From the NCBI GenBank assembly GCA_027577595.1, contig JANBRJ010000153.1, positions 1-22,906 on the forward strand: a stretch of DNA of 22,906 nucleotides, in the 5' to 3' direction. Every line of letters starts with the position of its first letter. Within the stretch, counting starts at the first letter, position 1. The notes under the pieces are model-generated. The model was not told where the DNA came from, searched no databases, and was given only the letters and a program-made list of their open reading frames with translations. Position numbers and translations under genes: made by a program. Origin of the DNA: Coemansia sp. RSA 487. Its lineage: Eukaryota; Kickxellomycota; Kickxellomycetes; Kickxellales; Kickxellaceae. This document shows, piece after piece, positions 15,819 through 22,906 of this stretch.

Positions 15819-16457
15819 ATGAGCAGTTGGAATCGGCTTGGGCTTCTCCGCAAGCTGTGCATCAGCGCGTCAGCCGTCTTGGCACTGGCCGTTCTGGTGG
15901 CCGATGCCACCGTGCTTTCGTTCCTCAGCACCAAGGGCCTACATATCGGGTCCATCCAGGGCGTAGCTGGCTGGACAATGTTTGCAGCAGTCTTCTCCCT
16001 GCTGCTGCTCCCTCTGCTACTGACCAACTCGATGAAGGTGCAGCGCTGGGTCAACCGCACAGGCATCGAGCTTGGCATCTTGGCGCTCCTGACGCTGTTC
16101 TATTTTATTTCAGGCATCATCTTGGCGTCCAAATCAAGCAACAAGAAATGTATTGCCGACACACTGTGCATGCGTATCAGAGTGTGTACTGCCTTTGCAT
16201 GGCTAACGTTCTTTGCATTGCTGGCGGCTATGACGACAGTAGGACTCGTGGCGCATGTACAAGCACGACTGGGCTTGCCCCTGTTTACCGCCTACTCGTT
16301 CGATGTTGAGGGCGAGGAGCTTAATGGCCCGCCGCCGGCACATGATATGCATGCGGCAGCCACGTCTATCGGTGGTGCGTACTTTTCTGGAAGTATCCCC
16401 CAGCAGCAGCAGCAAACCTATGCTCCACAGATCCAGGTACCGGAAAAAAGCTTCTAA
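15819..16457 (+). CDS. Four-helix membrane protein, MARVEL-like, paralogue 2
   Basis: The 212-residue protein repeats the plan of the gene at 14724. Helix 1 is LCISASAVLALAVLVADAT, then GVAGWTMFAAVFSLLLLPLL, LGILALLTLFYFISGIILA and TAFAWLTFFALLAAM. The loop before helix 4 again carries two cysteines and a basic segment (KKCIADTLCMRIRVC). The tails also correspond (TAYSFDVEGEE versus TAYTYDVDDV). The C-terminus ends in a Gln run and Pro-rich tail. The two genes arose by tandem duplication and have diverged considerably. Function is not known; a plasma membrane or vesicle location is likely. Confidence 0.7.
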   Translation: MSSWNRLGLLRKLCISASAVLALAVLVADATVLSFLSTKGLHIGSIQGVAGWTMFAAVFSLLLLPLLLTNSMKVQRWVNRTGIELGILALLTLFYFISGIILASKSSNKKCIADTLCMRIRVCTAFAWLTFFALLAAMTTVGLVAHVQARLGLPLFTAYSFDVEGEELNGPPPAHDMHAAATSIGGAYFSGSIPQQQQQTYAPQIQVPEKSF

Positions 16458-16725
16458 AAGGCCGTTATTGTTACCCTTGATCCACTTTCTGTTAATTCCC
16501 CGCCATTCTTAATCAGGACGAGGAGCTTTTTTTTGCTTCCAGGCCTCCTTTTCTTATATTCTTCTCATATCGTCGTCCTTCGCCAGCTGGAGGAGGAGGG
16601 GGAGAGGGGCTTTTAATTCTCTTGCGGCAGTACTTCTTTTTCTCTCTTGCTAAAATATAAACTTTAAATTTCCACACAAAGCTTTCGTTTTTTTTGTTGT
16701 TGCGAAATCTCTATAAACAGAAGGA
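16458..16725 (+). promoter_or_regulatory. Promoter region of the methyltransferase gene
   Basis: TATAAA occurs at 16656-16661, 65 bp before the start, and again at 16712-16717, too close to the ATG to serve as its TATA box. A GGAGGAGGGGGAGAGGGG purine run (16591-16609) is also present. Confidence 0.4.
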
Positions 16726-17685
16726 ATGTCGCCAAAGGAAAAGCCGACTACTACGTCATCGACCAACAGCCGCCCAGCCACCACCGCTGCCATTCCGCCA
16801 AGAGAGCCGTACCCGTGGCGGCGTGCGCTCTTTGGAGTACTTGTGGTGTTCGTGTGCTGGGGCATTGGGATCCACCGCGAGTACCCGGATGCTGTCAACA
16901 CGCGGCTCAAAACAGCCCAGCACTACCTGTTTTCCCGACTATGGACCGTTCTTAGTGGACACAACAATGAACGCCTTCTTCCATTCCGTGAAACACTGTG
17001 GGCGCAAGTACATGGGAATGTTCTGGAGCTGGGGCCTGGGTACGCCGATGCCCTTACGTTGCTCAAGAAACCTACTTCGCATTACGTTGCGCTGGAGCCC
17101 AATATGTTTTTGCATCCAAAACTTGCTGAAAACGCACGCAAGAACGGATTTGCTGTGCACTACGACCCCGATACCTGCCCCCACAGCACCAAGGAGCCTC
17201 TTCCTCCTGGTAGCAACAAAATGCCGCCGCAGCAGCTGGCCATAGTCAATGGCACGCTGGATAAGGGTATCCCACAGTATGTGGCGGATCACGCGCCATA
17301 CGACTACGTCATCACTTCGCTTGTTCTGTGTTCGGTGGATTCTTTACAGGCCAACTTGGACGCAATCCAGGCGCTGCTCAAACCCGGAGGCAAGTACGTT
17401 TTTATTGAGCATGTGCACCATACAGATGAAGAGGATCTGACGCTCGATGCTGACTCCTCTGCAGATAAAATGGATGTTGCATGGTGGAAAGGCGTGCAAT
17501 CATTTGTCTCGCGCTTCGTATGGCCAGTCACGGGGAACTGTCACTTTGATCGGGATACAGGGATCATGCTCAAGGCTATGAGCGGATGGAGCTCTGTTGA
17601 TTTCAAAACATCAAGAAAGGCAGCGAGTATTGAGACTAAAATGACCCCACTTATCTACGGTACCGCAACAAAGAGCGTCTACTAG
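16726..17685 (+). CDS. METTL7-like SAM-dependent methyltransferase with N-terminal membrane anchor
   Basis: The 319-residue protein has a hydrophobic segment at 35-49 (LFGVLVVFVCWGIGI) and then a class I methyltransferase domain. Motif I is VLELGPGYADAL (99-110) and the acidic residue of motif II is in HYVALEPNMF. ITSLVLCSVDS (196-206), LLKPGGKYVFIEHV (217-230) and the closing PLIYGTATK match METTL7A/B proteins, which are membrane- or lipid-droplet-associated; human METTL7B methylates small thiols. A methyl acceptor cannot be inferred here. WPVTGNCHFDRDTG agrees with the family's variable C-terminal part. The start follows a basic Ser/Thr-rich leader. The Nudix gene begins 91 bp downstream. 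Confidence 0.88.
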   Translation: MSPKEKPTTTSSTNSRPATTAAIPPREPYPWRRALFGVLVVFVCWGIGIHREYPDAVNTRLKTAQHYLFSRLWTVLSGHNNERLLPFRETLWAQVHGNVLELGPGYADALTLLKKPTSHYVALEPNMFLHPKLAENARKNGFAVHYDPDTCPHSTKEPLPPGSNKMPPQQLAIVNGTLDKGIPQYVADHAPYDYVITSLVLCSVDSLQANLDAIQALLKPGGKYVFIEHVHHTDEEDLTLDADSSADKMDVAWWKGVQSFVSRFVWPVTGNCHFDRDTGIMLKAMSGWSSVDFKTSRKAASIETKMTPLIYGTATKSVY

Positions 17686-17776
17686 ATAACCTTCTCCCCC
17701 CCCCTTTTTTTTGAAGGTACAAGTGGGGTGGTGATTGGTGGGAAGTGGAAACACGCTTCCTTTTCTTCTTTTAATT

Positions 17777-18607
17777 ATGTCCACGATTATTAAAGCTATT
17801 AAACGAAACACAAGAGTGATATCCTTTTCCACTTGTCGTTCAATGATGGAATCAACAGAGATCCAGCTCAGCCCAGATGGCTCCAGGACGGTACGCCTCG
17901 ACTGCCCGGCACATGTTGCATCCACGGTATCATTGTCAGAGATCCAGCGCTTTCCGCCGTTCAAGCACTGGCTCTCTGCCCTACAGCAGCAAAGCAACAG
18001 CGAGGTTGTCGTCAAGAGCATCACGATCCAAAGCGTCGACCGATTCAAATCGGGCAAAATAGGGTTTCTCAAGCTTGCTGCCCTTGCACATCACTTGCCT
18101 GACAACACAGCAGTCCCTGGAATCGTGTTTCTCCGTGGCGGCGCCGTTGCCATCCTCCTCATTCTACGGAGTGAGGAAAAAGAGTATGCGATACTGACTG
18201 AGCAACCTCGGCTGGCAGTACCCGACTTCCGTATGCTTGAACTCCCCGCCGGCATGCTAGATGATGATGGTGCCTTTGCAGGCACTGCTGCCCGTGAAAT
18301 CCTTGAGGAGACGGGGCTCACCATCGCACCACACGAGCTAATCGATCTCACCACACATGCCAGTAAGGGTCTGTATCCAAGCTCTGGTGCCTGCGACGAG
18401 TTTATCCGCCTTTTCGCTTGTCTAAAGCATGTGACAAGCAAAGAGCTAGATGATATAAAGGGCCGACTAAGTGGACTGCGCGAAGACGGTGAGTTCATTA
18501 CTGTGCGTCTGGTCCCTCTTGATCAGCTCTGGCAGTCCACAATGGATATGAAAGCAACGTCAGCACTTTATCTCTGGAACCAGCATAACCAGCAACAAAG
18601 TAAATAG
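17777..18607 (+). CDS. Nudix hydrolase, ADP-sugar diphosphatase (NUDX14-like)
   Basis: The 276-residue protein has a Nudix box at about 159-181, LPAGMLDDDGAFAGTAAREILEETGL. It matches the LPAGMLDDD…FVGTAVREVEEE pattern of plant NUDX14-type ADP-sugar diphosphatases, including replacement of the first Nudix Glu by Gly. Relatives split ADP-ribose or ADP-glucose into AMP and a sugar phosphate. The catalytic REILEE glutamates (174, 177, 178) are kept. The first residues (IIKAIKRNTRVISFSTCRS) are basic and free of acids, compatible with a mitochondrial presequence, unless translation begins at Met23. The ATG at 17777 is the first in frame; upstream codons lack an ATG. Its stop lies 22 bp from that of the convergent gene. 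Confidence 0.85.
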   Translation: MSTIIKAIKRNTRVISFSTCRSMMESTEIQLSPDGSRTVRLDCPAHVASTVSLSEIQRFPPFKHWLSALQQQSNSEVVVKSITIQSVDRFKSGKIGFLKLAALAHHLPDNTAVPGIVFLRGGAVAILLILRSEEKEYAILTEQPRLAVPDFRMLELPAGMLDDDGAFAGTAAREILEETGLTIAPHELIDLTTHASKGLYPSSGACDEFIRLFACLKHVTSKELDDIKGRLSGLREDGEFITVRLVPLDQLWQSTMDMKATSALYLWNQHNQQQSK

Positions 18608-18629
18608 GACATTTATTTAGATAAAAACA

Positions 18630-19028
18630 TTAGAGTTTAGCTTCTGATAACAGCGTTTCGCCTTCAATAAGGATGCATGGGCCATTGCCAATTGCGTGGA
18701 TGCCATTTTTGGCGGCAAAGTCCCTGAACCCTTCGGGTTCGCTACCTGGCTGGAACCATATATGACGGATCCCCAAGCGTGCGGCTTCTTCGAGAACACG
18801 AAGCGATACCTGTGGGGGCGTGATTACAGAGATGCTCAGCTCAGTCGATGGTAGGTCGCTGAGCGTCTTTTTGCACTGCAAGCCCTCGATTTCATCTGCT
18901 TTGGGGTTGATCGGTGTGACTGGAAGCTTGTTATCGATGTACCAGCGCAGTACTTTGTTGCCGTACTTTGATCTGTCGGCAGATGCACCGACCACGGCAA
19001 ACGCTTTGGACGAAAAGAATACGCTCAT
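18630..19028 (-). CDS. YccU-type CoA-binding protein
   Basis: The 132-residue protein is a single Rossmann-like CoA-binding domain, as in E. coli YccU and the N-terminal part of succinyl-CoA synthetase alpha. Landmarks are FAVVGASADRSKYGNKVLRW (10-29), VTPINPKADEIEGLQCKKTL (37-56), a central ISVITPPQVSLRVLEEA, and IRHIWFQPGSE (87-97), close to the family's W(M/L)Q-G pattern. The length is normal for the stand-alone family, which binds CoA but has no known reaction. It converges on the Nudix gene and diverges from the small membrane protein gene at 19404. Confidence 0.87.
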   Translation of the reverse strand: MSVFFSSKAFAVVGASADRSKYGNKVLRWYIDNKLPVTPINPKADEIEGLQCKKTLSDLPSTELSISVITPPQVSLRVLEEAARLGIRHIWFQPGSEPEGFRDFAAKNGIHAIGNGPCILIEGETLLSEAKL

Positions 19029-19403
19029 TGTATACTAGCTTATTAAAGATAAAAATGAGGAACTAAAAAGAAAAAAGGCGCTATCATTTGTGTTGAAATA
19101 TTCCCGCGCTCTTTTTTACCCTGTTCTTATACAAAACGTGTTAATCTAATCACGTAGGTTTATCAGCTTTTTTTCACAACATCTATACACAAAGAACAAG
19201 ATATATATATAAAGTCTAATATCCCACTTTACCAAAGAAGAAAAGCACCATTGGAGACGCCCTCTTTCTTTTTCATTTCATTATCTATTCAACTATTTTA
19301 TATATAAACTCATGGTTTTCAACAGAGGGCAAGTACACATGCATCAATTATTTAAAACTTTTTTAGGCACAAGCCACTATAAATACAACTAAACCACATC
19401 CAT
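19029..19403. promoter_or_regulatory. Divergent promoter region
   Basis: 375 bp, very AT-rich. It contains an (AT)n run with TATATATATAAAG (19201-19213) and TATAAA at 19378-19383, which is only 26 bp from the next ATG. TTTTTTTAG at 19360-19366 could be a splice acceptor of a leader intron. Confidence 0.35.
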
Positions 19404-19757
19404 ATGTCACCTAAAGGTAGGTATATATGTACGCTACTGGACACTGCGGTTACCGCATACTCTGTGGCAACGCTGGCCAGGACAGATCCACGCAAAGTCA
19501 GCACAAAGCATGTGTTTCTGACTACGGCCATATTTGCTGCGCATTTACTGCTAACTATGCGGATTTCTGGCGTCCTTTCGGTGTTTGCGGAGCTTGCCTT
19601 CTACACAACTATAGCACTAGGTAATGCTAACAGAGCTTTGACAATAGCTGTGCACTTGGCACTGTGTATACGAACGGTATTTGCAGCGCCAAGAGACACA
19701 ATAAACGTTGGTGCCAATATTTTTGCTCATTTGGCATCTGCCATATTGCTTGAATAA
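19404..19757 (+). CDS. Small hydrophobic membrane protein, unrecognised
   Basis: A 117-residue frame with several hydrophobic segments: about 36-50 (HVFLTTAIFAAHLLL), 54-72 (SGVLSVFAELAFYTTIAL) and 79-95 (ALTIAVHLALCIRTVF), plus a short one at the end. The codons are moderately GC-rich, as in nearby genes. The layout recalls small four-helix ER proteins, but I match it to no family. A TATA-like box is unusually close to the ATG, and AAAG|GTAGGT directly after codon 4 could be a splice donor, so the true 5' structure may differ. It lies between the CoA-binding gene and the armadillo gene. Confidence 0.5.
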   Translation: MSPKGRYICTLLDTAVTAYSVATLARTDPRKVSTKHVFLTTAIFAAHLLLTMRISGVLSVFAELAFYTTIALGNANRALTIAVHLALCIRTVFAAPRDTINVGANIFAHLASAILLE

Positions 19758-19997
19758 GGCTTGTAATCTAAATGCGACCCACGGATACATTGGCTGTGAA
19801 TATAGATCTTGATCAATGGGTCTTGTGTACTTTGATTTTTGGTAACCTTGCATTTAAAAAAAAGCGGCAGACAGCGTGAAAATGGGGGAGGAGGTAGAGA
19901 ACCAACTTTTCTTTTGGCCAATACAAATAAAGCTTTATTTTCCTTGTTTTCATTTGTTTACTTTTTTCTTCTTTCAAAAATCAATTTCATTTACAAA

Positions 19998-22163
19998 ATG
20001 GCTATTCCTACTTGGACCCGAAGACTTGCAGCAACCAATTCGGAGCAAGCACCTACGGGCGCATGGCTAACTGAACACGAAGCCACTAATGGCGAATCAG
20101 TGGAATCTCTCGACCCCGTACTCCATTACCTAGACGATAAGCAAGAGGAAGCGGTAAGCGGGGCACAGATAATAACGACAGCCAAAGTCTTCAAAGCACT
20201 TGCTGACGTGTGTCGCGCACCCGAAGCACGGCAAAAAATAACCGAGACCACGGAATTAGCGCACACAGCGTGTCTTATGCTCGGCCGCGTTTACTCTGAC
20301 CTCACCAGTGAACAATATGAAGAAGAAAGGAGAGCCGAGCAAGTGTTTTTGCTTGTCCAGGTACTGCGATGCATTTGCAACTTGGCGGCAGACAACGATG
20401 CGGCAAGACACCAGATATTGGACGCTGGAGGCATCGAGCTGCTGGCCGGCGTGCTCTGTTCTGTAGACGAGGTCCGGAAGCAACCGTTGCCTGTAGGACA
20501 GGCCGCCTTTGGTGCCACGCTCAACGTATCGCTGGACAACAAAGAGTGCACTGGTGCGCTGGTGAGCTCAGGCGCACTGCACGTGCACTTGAAGACGTTT
20601 ACCTCGGATACGGGGCTCCCGATATGGCCGCTAGTGTCGTCGAGCTTGGACAATCTGTGTGAGCACGATTCTGCCGCCCAGCAATTCGAAGCACATTCGG
20701 ATTATGCGCGTGGTGTACTAAGATCACTGGCCCGTCTGGCTCGCACTCTATCAGACACGTCGGTCAACGCAGATGATGCCGTTGTGCTGCGTGGCGCGCA
20801 GCGCACGCTTCTTTGGATCCTTTGCGAGGTGCTTGAGAAGTCGGCTACTGTCCGCAAACAGCTGTGCACACCCGAGGCTGTGCTCTCGTTGTTTGACATT
20901 CTGGAATTCTACTTGCTAAGCAATTCCAAAGAACTCGATGACGATGGTGAAGATGAAGAAGAGGAAAAGGAAGACGACAGGGAAGAAGCGGTTTCGCAGC
21001 CACCCAACAAACCGCTTCCCCAGGCAGCTAACCGGTACGCCGACGCCGTGACGCAAGCGATCATTGGAATTTCTGGCGAAGACGAAGCGCTAGATATTTT
21101 GTTTACAAACCCGCAGCTTATAGCACGGCTGCTCAGCATCCTGTCCACCGATCGCACCAATGATTCACAAAGCTCTAGGGCGCAAAGACTCGATGCAATG
21201 GCAGCAGCCGCTGCACTATGCTTAGGCAACTTGGCCCGCTCCGACGAGCATTGCACCCGACTTGTCACAGAGCATCCTGCACTGGTGCGTACGCTGATCC
21301 ATGAATGGTTTGCATCTAGAGACACCAATGTGCGCACACGGCATGCAGCAAGCGGGTTGCTCAAGAACCTATGCTTGCCAGCTGCCAACAAACCTACGAT
21401 GGTGTCCTTTGGGCTGGTGCGTGTGGCAGCTCTGTGTATCGATACGGCAGTCATCCCAATCCAGGCAAACGCAATCGGAATCCTCAGGCATTTGATCAAC
21501 AGTCATGGAGACAACTCGACAACCATGCAAACTACGCTTGGGCTGCTTGAAGAACACCCCACCGCGGGTGGTAAGAAGATTCGAGCACTCGATGAGCTGC
21601 TTAAGGTTGTCCGGTCCACGGACATCGATGGTATTCGGTGCGAAGGCACGCGGTTGGTAGCAGCCGTGGCAAAGAGGATCTACTTGCCTACAGGAGCAAA
21701 CAAAAATGATCCGGCGCTTGTCAAGGCGCAAGGGCTTCTCGAAGAAAAATCCTTTGATATCGTCAGTCCCTTGGTCAGGCTTGTGATGCTGGATGGACAG
21801 CGCCATCCGCTGCTGCAGCAAGAGAGCTTGGTTGCGCTAACTGTGCTGGCATCGTCGGACTGTTTGCGCGCCAGACATATTACTGACATTGTGCGCCATC
21901 TGGCAGCGCCAGCAGACTTGCCAGCAGCAAAGCCAGAAGAAGCTAACGAGGACGACAAGGAGGCTGAGGATGCACCAAAGACGTTTGGCCAAGCTCTTGA
22001 TCGCATTCTTAGGCAGGAGGGTGCTGTGTGGCCACAAACTACGCTCCAAGCAAAAAGCCTTGTCAGCCACTTATGTGCCATCGTCAACACCTCCAGCAGC
22101 GATATATTTGAACTAAAGGGACTTGACTTTTTGCAAACTGTCCTTGCACCAAACGCCAAATAA
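19998..22163 (+). CDS. Armadillo-repeat protein, SmgGDS (RAP1GDS1)-like
   Basis: The 721-residue protein is largely helical ARM repeats. Typical repeat cores are LVQVLRCICNLAADNDAARHQI, LVSSSLDNLCEHDSAAQQF, AAAALCLGNLARSDEHCTRL and AASGLLKNLCLPAANKP. The segment order and the N-terminal CRAPEARQKI and QILDAGGIELLAGVL blocks recall SmgGDS, which binds Rho and Rap family GTPases and helps their nucleotide exchange and prenylation handling. Two acidic linkers interrupt the repeats (about 314-331, DDDGEDEEEEKEDD; about 648-661). The start at 19998 (AAAATGGCT) is preferred over upstream AT-rich codons. Its stop is 5 bp from the convergent Tubby gene. The family call is fairly firm; the partner GTPase is unknown. 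Confidence 0.75.
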   Translation: MAIPTWTRRLAATNSEQAPTGAWLTEHEATNGESVESLDPVLHYLDDKQEEAVSGAQIITTAKVFKALADVCRAPEARQKITETTELAHTACLMLGRVYSDLTSEQYEEERRAEQVFLLVQVLRCICNLAADNDAARHQILDAGGIELLAGVLCSVDEVRKQPLPVGQAAFGATLNVSLDNKECTGALVSSGALHVHLKTFTSDTGLPIWPLVSSSLDNLCEHDSAAQQFEAHSDYARGVLRSLARLARTLSDTSVNADDAVVLRGAQRTLLWILCEVLEKSATVRKQLCTPEAVLSLFDILEFYLLSNSKELDDDGEDEEEEKEDDREEAVSQPPNKPLPQAANRYADAVTQAIIGISGEDEALDILFTNPQLIARLLSILSTDRTNDSQSSRAQRLDAMAAAAALCLGNLARSDEHCTRLVTEHPALVRTLIHEWFASRDTNVRTRHAASGLLKNLCLPAANKPTMVSFGLVRVAALCIDTAVIPIQANAIGILRHLINSHGDNSTTMQTTLGLLEEHPTAGGKKIRALDELLKVVRSTDIDGIRCEGTRLVAAVAKRIYLPTGANKNDPALVKAQGLLEEKSFDIVSPLVRLVMLDGQRHPLLQQESLVALTVLASSDCLRARHITDIVRHLAAPADLPAAKPEEANEDDKEAEDAPKTFGQALDRILRQEGAVWPQTTLQAKSLVSHLCAIVNTSSSDIFELKGLDFLQTVLAPNAK

Positions 22164-22168
22164 CTTTA

Positions 22169-22906
22169 TTAAATCAAAAATAACCCGGTCGAGTTTTTGC
22201 TACGCACTATTACACTTACAGCTATGCCAAATGCCATTACTGGAGAAACTGGGAACCTGAAATCAAGCGTGAAAGCATCACGGTCTGTTTTGCCAAACTG
22301 CACAGCCACATAGTGGTCGCAGTCCAAGCATATCAGCTGGAAATTCTTTGATGACGCCATTGTTACGCGTCCGCCAAAATCAAGCATGTACGCCATCCTG
22401 TTAACGCTCCATTTGGGTGTCTTGTTCTCCAGGACCACAATTGATCCGGTCGCATCCGTCATTGCCTTTTCGGCTTGGTCCCTATTGTTGGCCACACATG
22501 TACGGTACTTGGAAACAAGCGACACTTCACAAGCGGCAGAGCTGTCGGCTGCGTCATCGTTGACGATGGCCCGAATAACCACCGCCATCTTGCGCGGTCC
22601 CCGCTGGTGCCCAAACACGCTGTTTCTGGGTTTGTATACGACCGCACAGATCTCCCTCCATGTGTCTGCTGCTTCTTGTTTACTTTCCTTTTCGAGGATA
22701 GAAAACTCTGTGCCTGTTGCGTTGGAGACTACTCGCCCTACCACAGCGGATGAACCATGTACACACGCAATGTCGTAGCTGTACCGACAAAGCATGGACG
22801 CTCGCGGAGTCTTTGTTGCGCGTAACACGTGCTGCTGCTGCTGCTGTTGCTGCCGCCGCCCTGCGGTTCCATTTCCGCTGTTGCCTGTGGCAGCACGCAG
22901 AAGTGT
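22169..22906 (-). CDS. Tubby C-terminal domain protein (partial, 5' end beyond the window)
   Basis: The frame is open from the right edge, so the start is missing. It runs through a Gln tract (CAG repeat, 22829-22852) into a Tubby domain of about 210 residues. Landmarks are RYSYDIA, VVGRVVSNATGTEFSIL (like NLLGTKFTVYD), WREICAVVY, GPRKMAVVI, VLENKTPKWS (family LQNKTPxW), LDFGGRVTMASSKNFQL (family NFHGRVTxASVKNFQ) and VAVQFGKTDRDAFTLDFRFP. Known Tubby domains bind phosphoinositides and plasma membrane. The usual C-terminal FDSKLACE is replaced by VIVRSKNSTGLFLI, so the extreme C-terminus differs. The TAA is joined to an AATAAA signal (TTTAATAAAG). Confidence 0.9.
   Translation of the reverse strand, partial: TLLRAATGNSGNGTAGRRQQQQQQQHVLRATKTPRASMLCRYSYDIACVHGSSAVVGRVVSNATGTEFSILEKESKQEAADTWREICAVVYKPRNSVFGHQRGPRKMAVVIRAIVNDDAADSSAACEVSLVSKYRTCVANNRDQAEKAMTDATGSIVVLENKTPKWSVNRMAYMLDFGGRVTMASSKNFQLICLDCDHYVAVQFGKTDRDAFTLDFRFPVSPVMAFGIAVSVIVRSKNSTGLFLI
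22829..22852 (-). repeat. CAG/CAA tract coding poly-Gln
   Basis: Seven consecutive Gln codons (CAG with one CAA) before CAC GTG, in the low-complexity region ahead of the Tubby domain. Confidence 0.8.

Noticed and set aside
20909-21499. 196-codon minus-strand frame rich in Ser
   Set aside because: Antisense to the armadillo gene; its Ser run mirrors the acidic linker codons on the other strand.
1-22906. tRNA or rRNA genes
   Set aside because: No T-loop-like GGTTCGANTCC box with a partner A box, and no rRNA-like conserved stretches, were seen by eye; a covariance-model scan would settle it.

Overview
The window looks like nuclear DNA of an early-diverging, zygomycete-type fungus; Kickxellomycotina would fit, but that is inference from memory. 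Genes are compact and intron-poor, with GC-rich coding and AT-rich intergenic DNA. The families present also fit: a Rib4-type lumazine synthase, Dug3, a Brl1/Brr6 nuclear-envelope protein, an STK32/YANK-type kinase, a SmgGDS-like armadillo protein and a Tubby-domain protein. No rRNA, tRNA, CRISPR array or intact mobile element was recognised.

Layout. (1) 1-4900: the first exon of an unrecognised minus-strand gene (19-265, with a clean splice donor), then about 4.5 kb of AT-rich DNA. That stretch holds a coding-like relic (minus, ~626-1227), diverged copies of a promoter-plus-leader unit (A at 2737, B at 4638, a fragment at 3079), two related short reading-frame ends, several inverted repeats and a small proline-rich ORF. 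(2) 5009-7485: a stand-alone Nudix protein of the thiamine-related (Tnr3 N-terminal) type, converging on a YANK-type AGC kinase. (3) 7932-13512: five plus-strand genes, namely lumazine-synthase-like protein 1, a Brl1/Brr6 protein, authentic lumazine synthase RIB4, lumazine-synthase-like protein 2, and DUG3. (4) 13612-18607: a minus-strand GNAT acetyltransferase, two tandem four-helix MARVEL-like paralogues, a METTL7-like methyltransferase and a NUDX14-like ADP-sugar Nudix hydrolase. (5) 18630-22906: a YccU-type CoA-binding protein (minus), a small membrane protein, a SmgGDS-like armadillo protein, and a Tubby-domain gene (minus) cut by the window edge.

Most notable: three lumazine-synthase-fold genes lie within about 4.4 kb on one strand. 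Only the middle one keeps the full active site. The two others share an Arg-Asp in place of the Lys-Gly, with a Pro close behind, at the phosphate-binding loop, and look like sister pseudo-enzymes. Since lumazine synthase works as a ring or capsid of identical subunits, they could be non-catalytic partner or regulatory subunits; this is inference. Several convergent gene pairs end 5-99 bp apart, so their transcripts probably overlap at the 3' ends.
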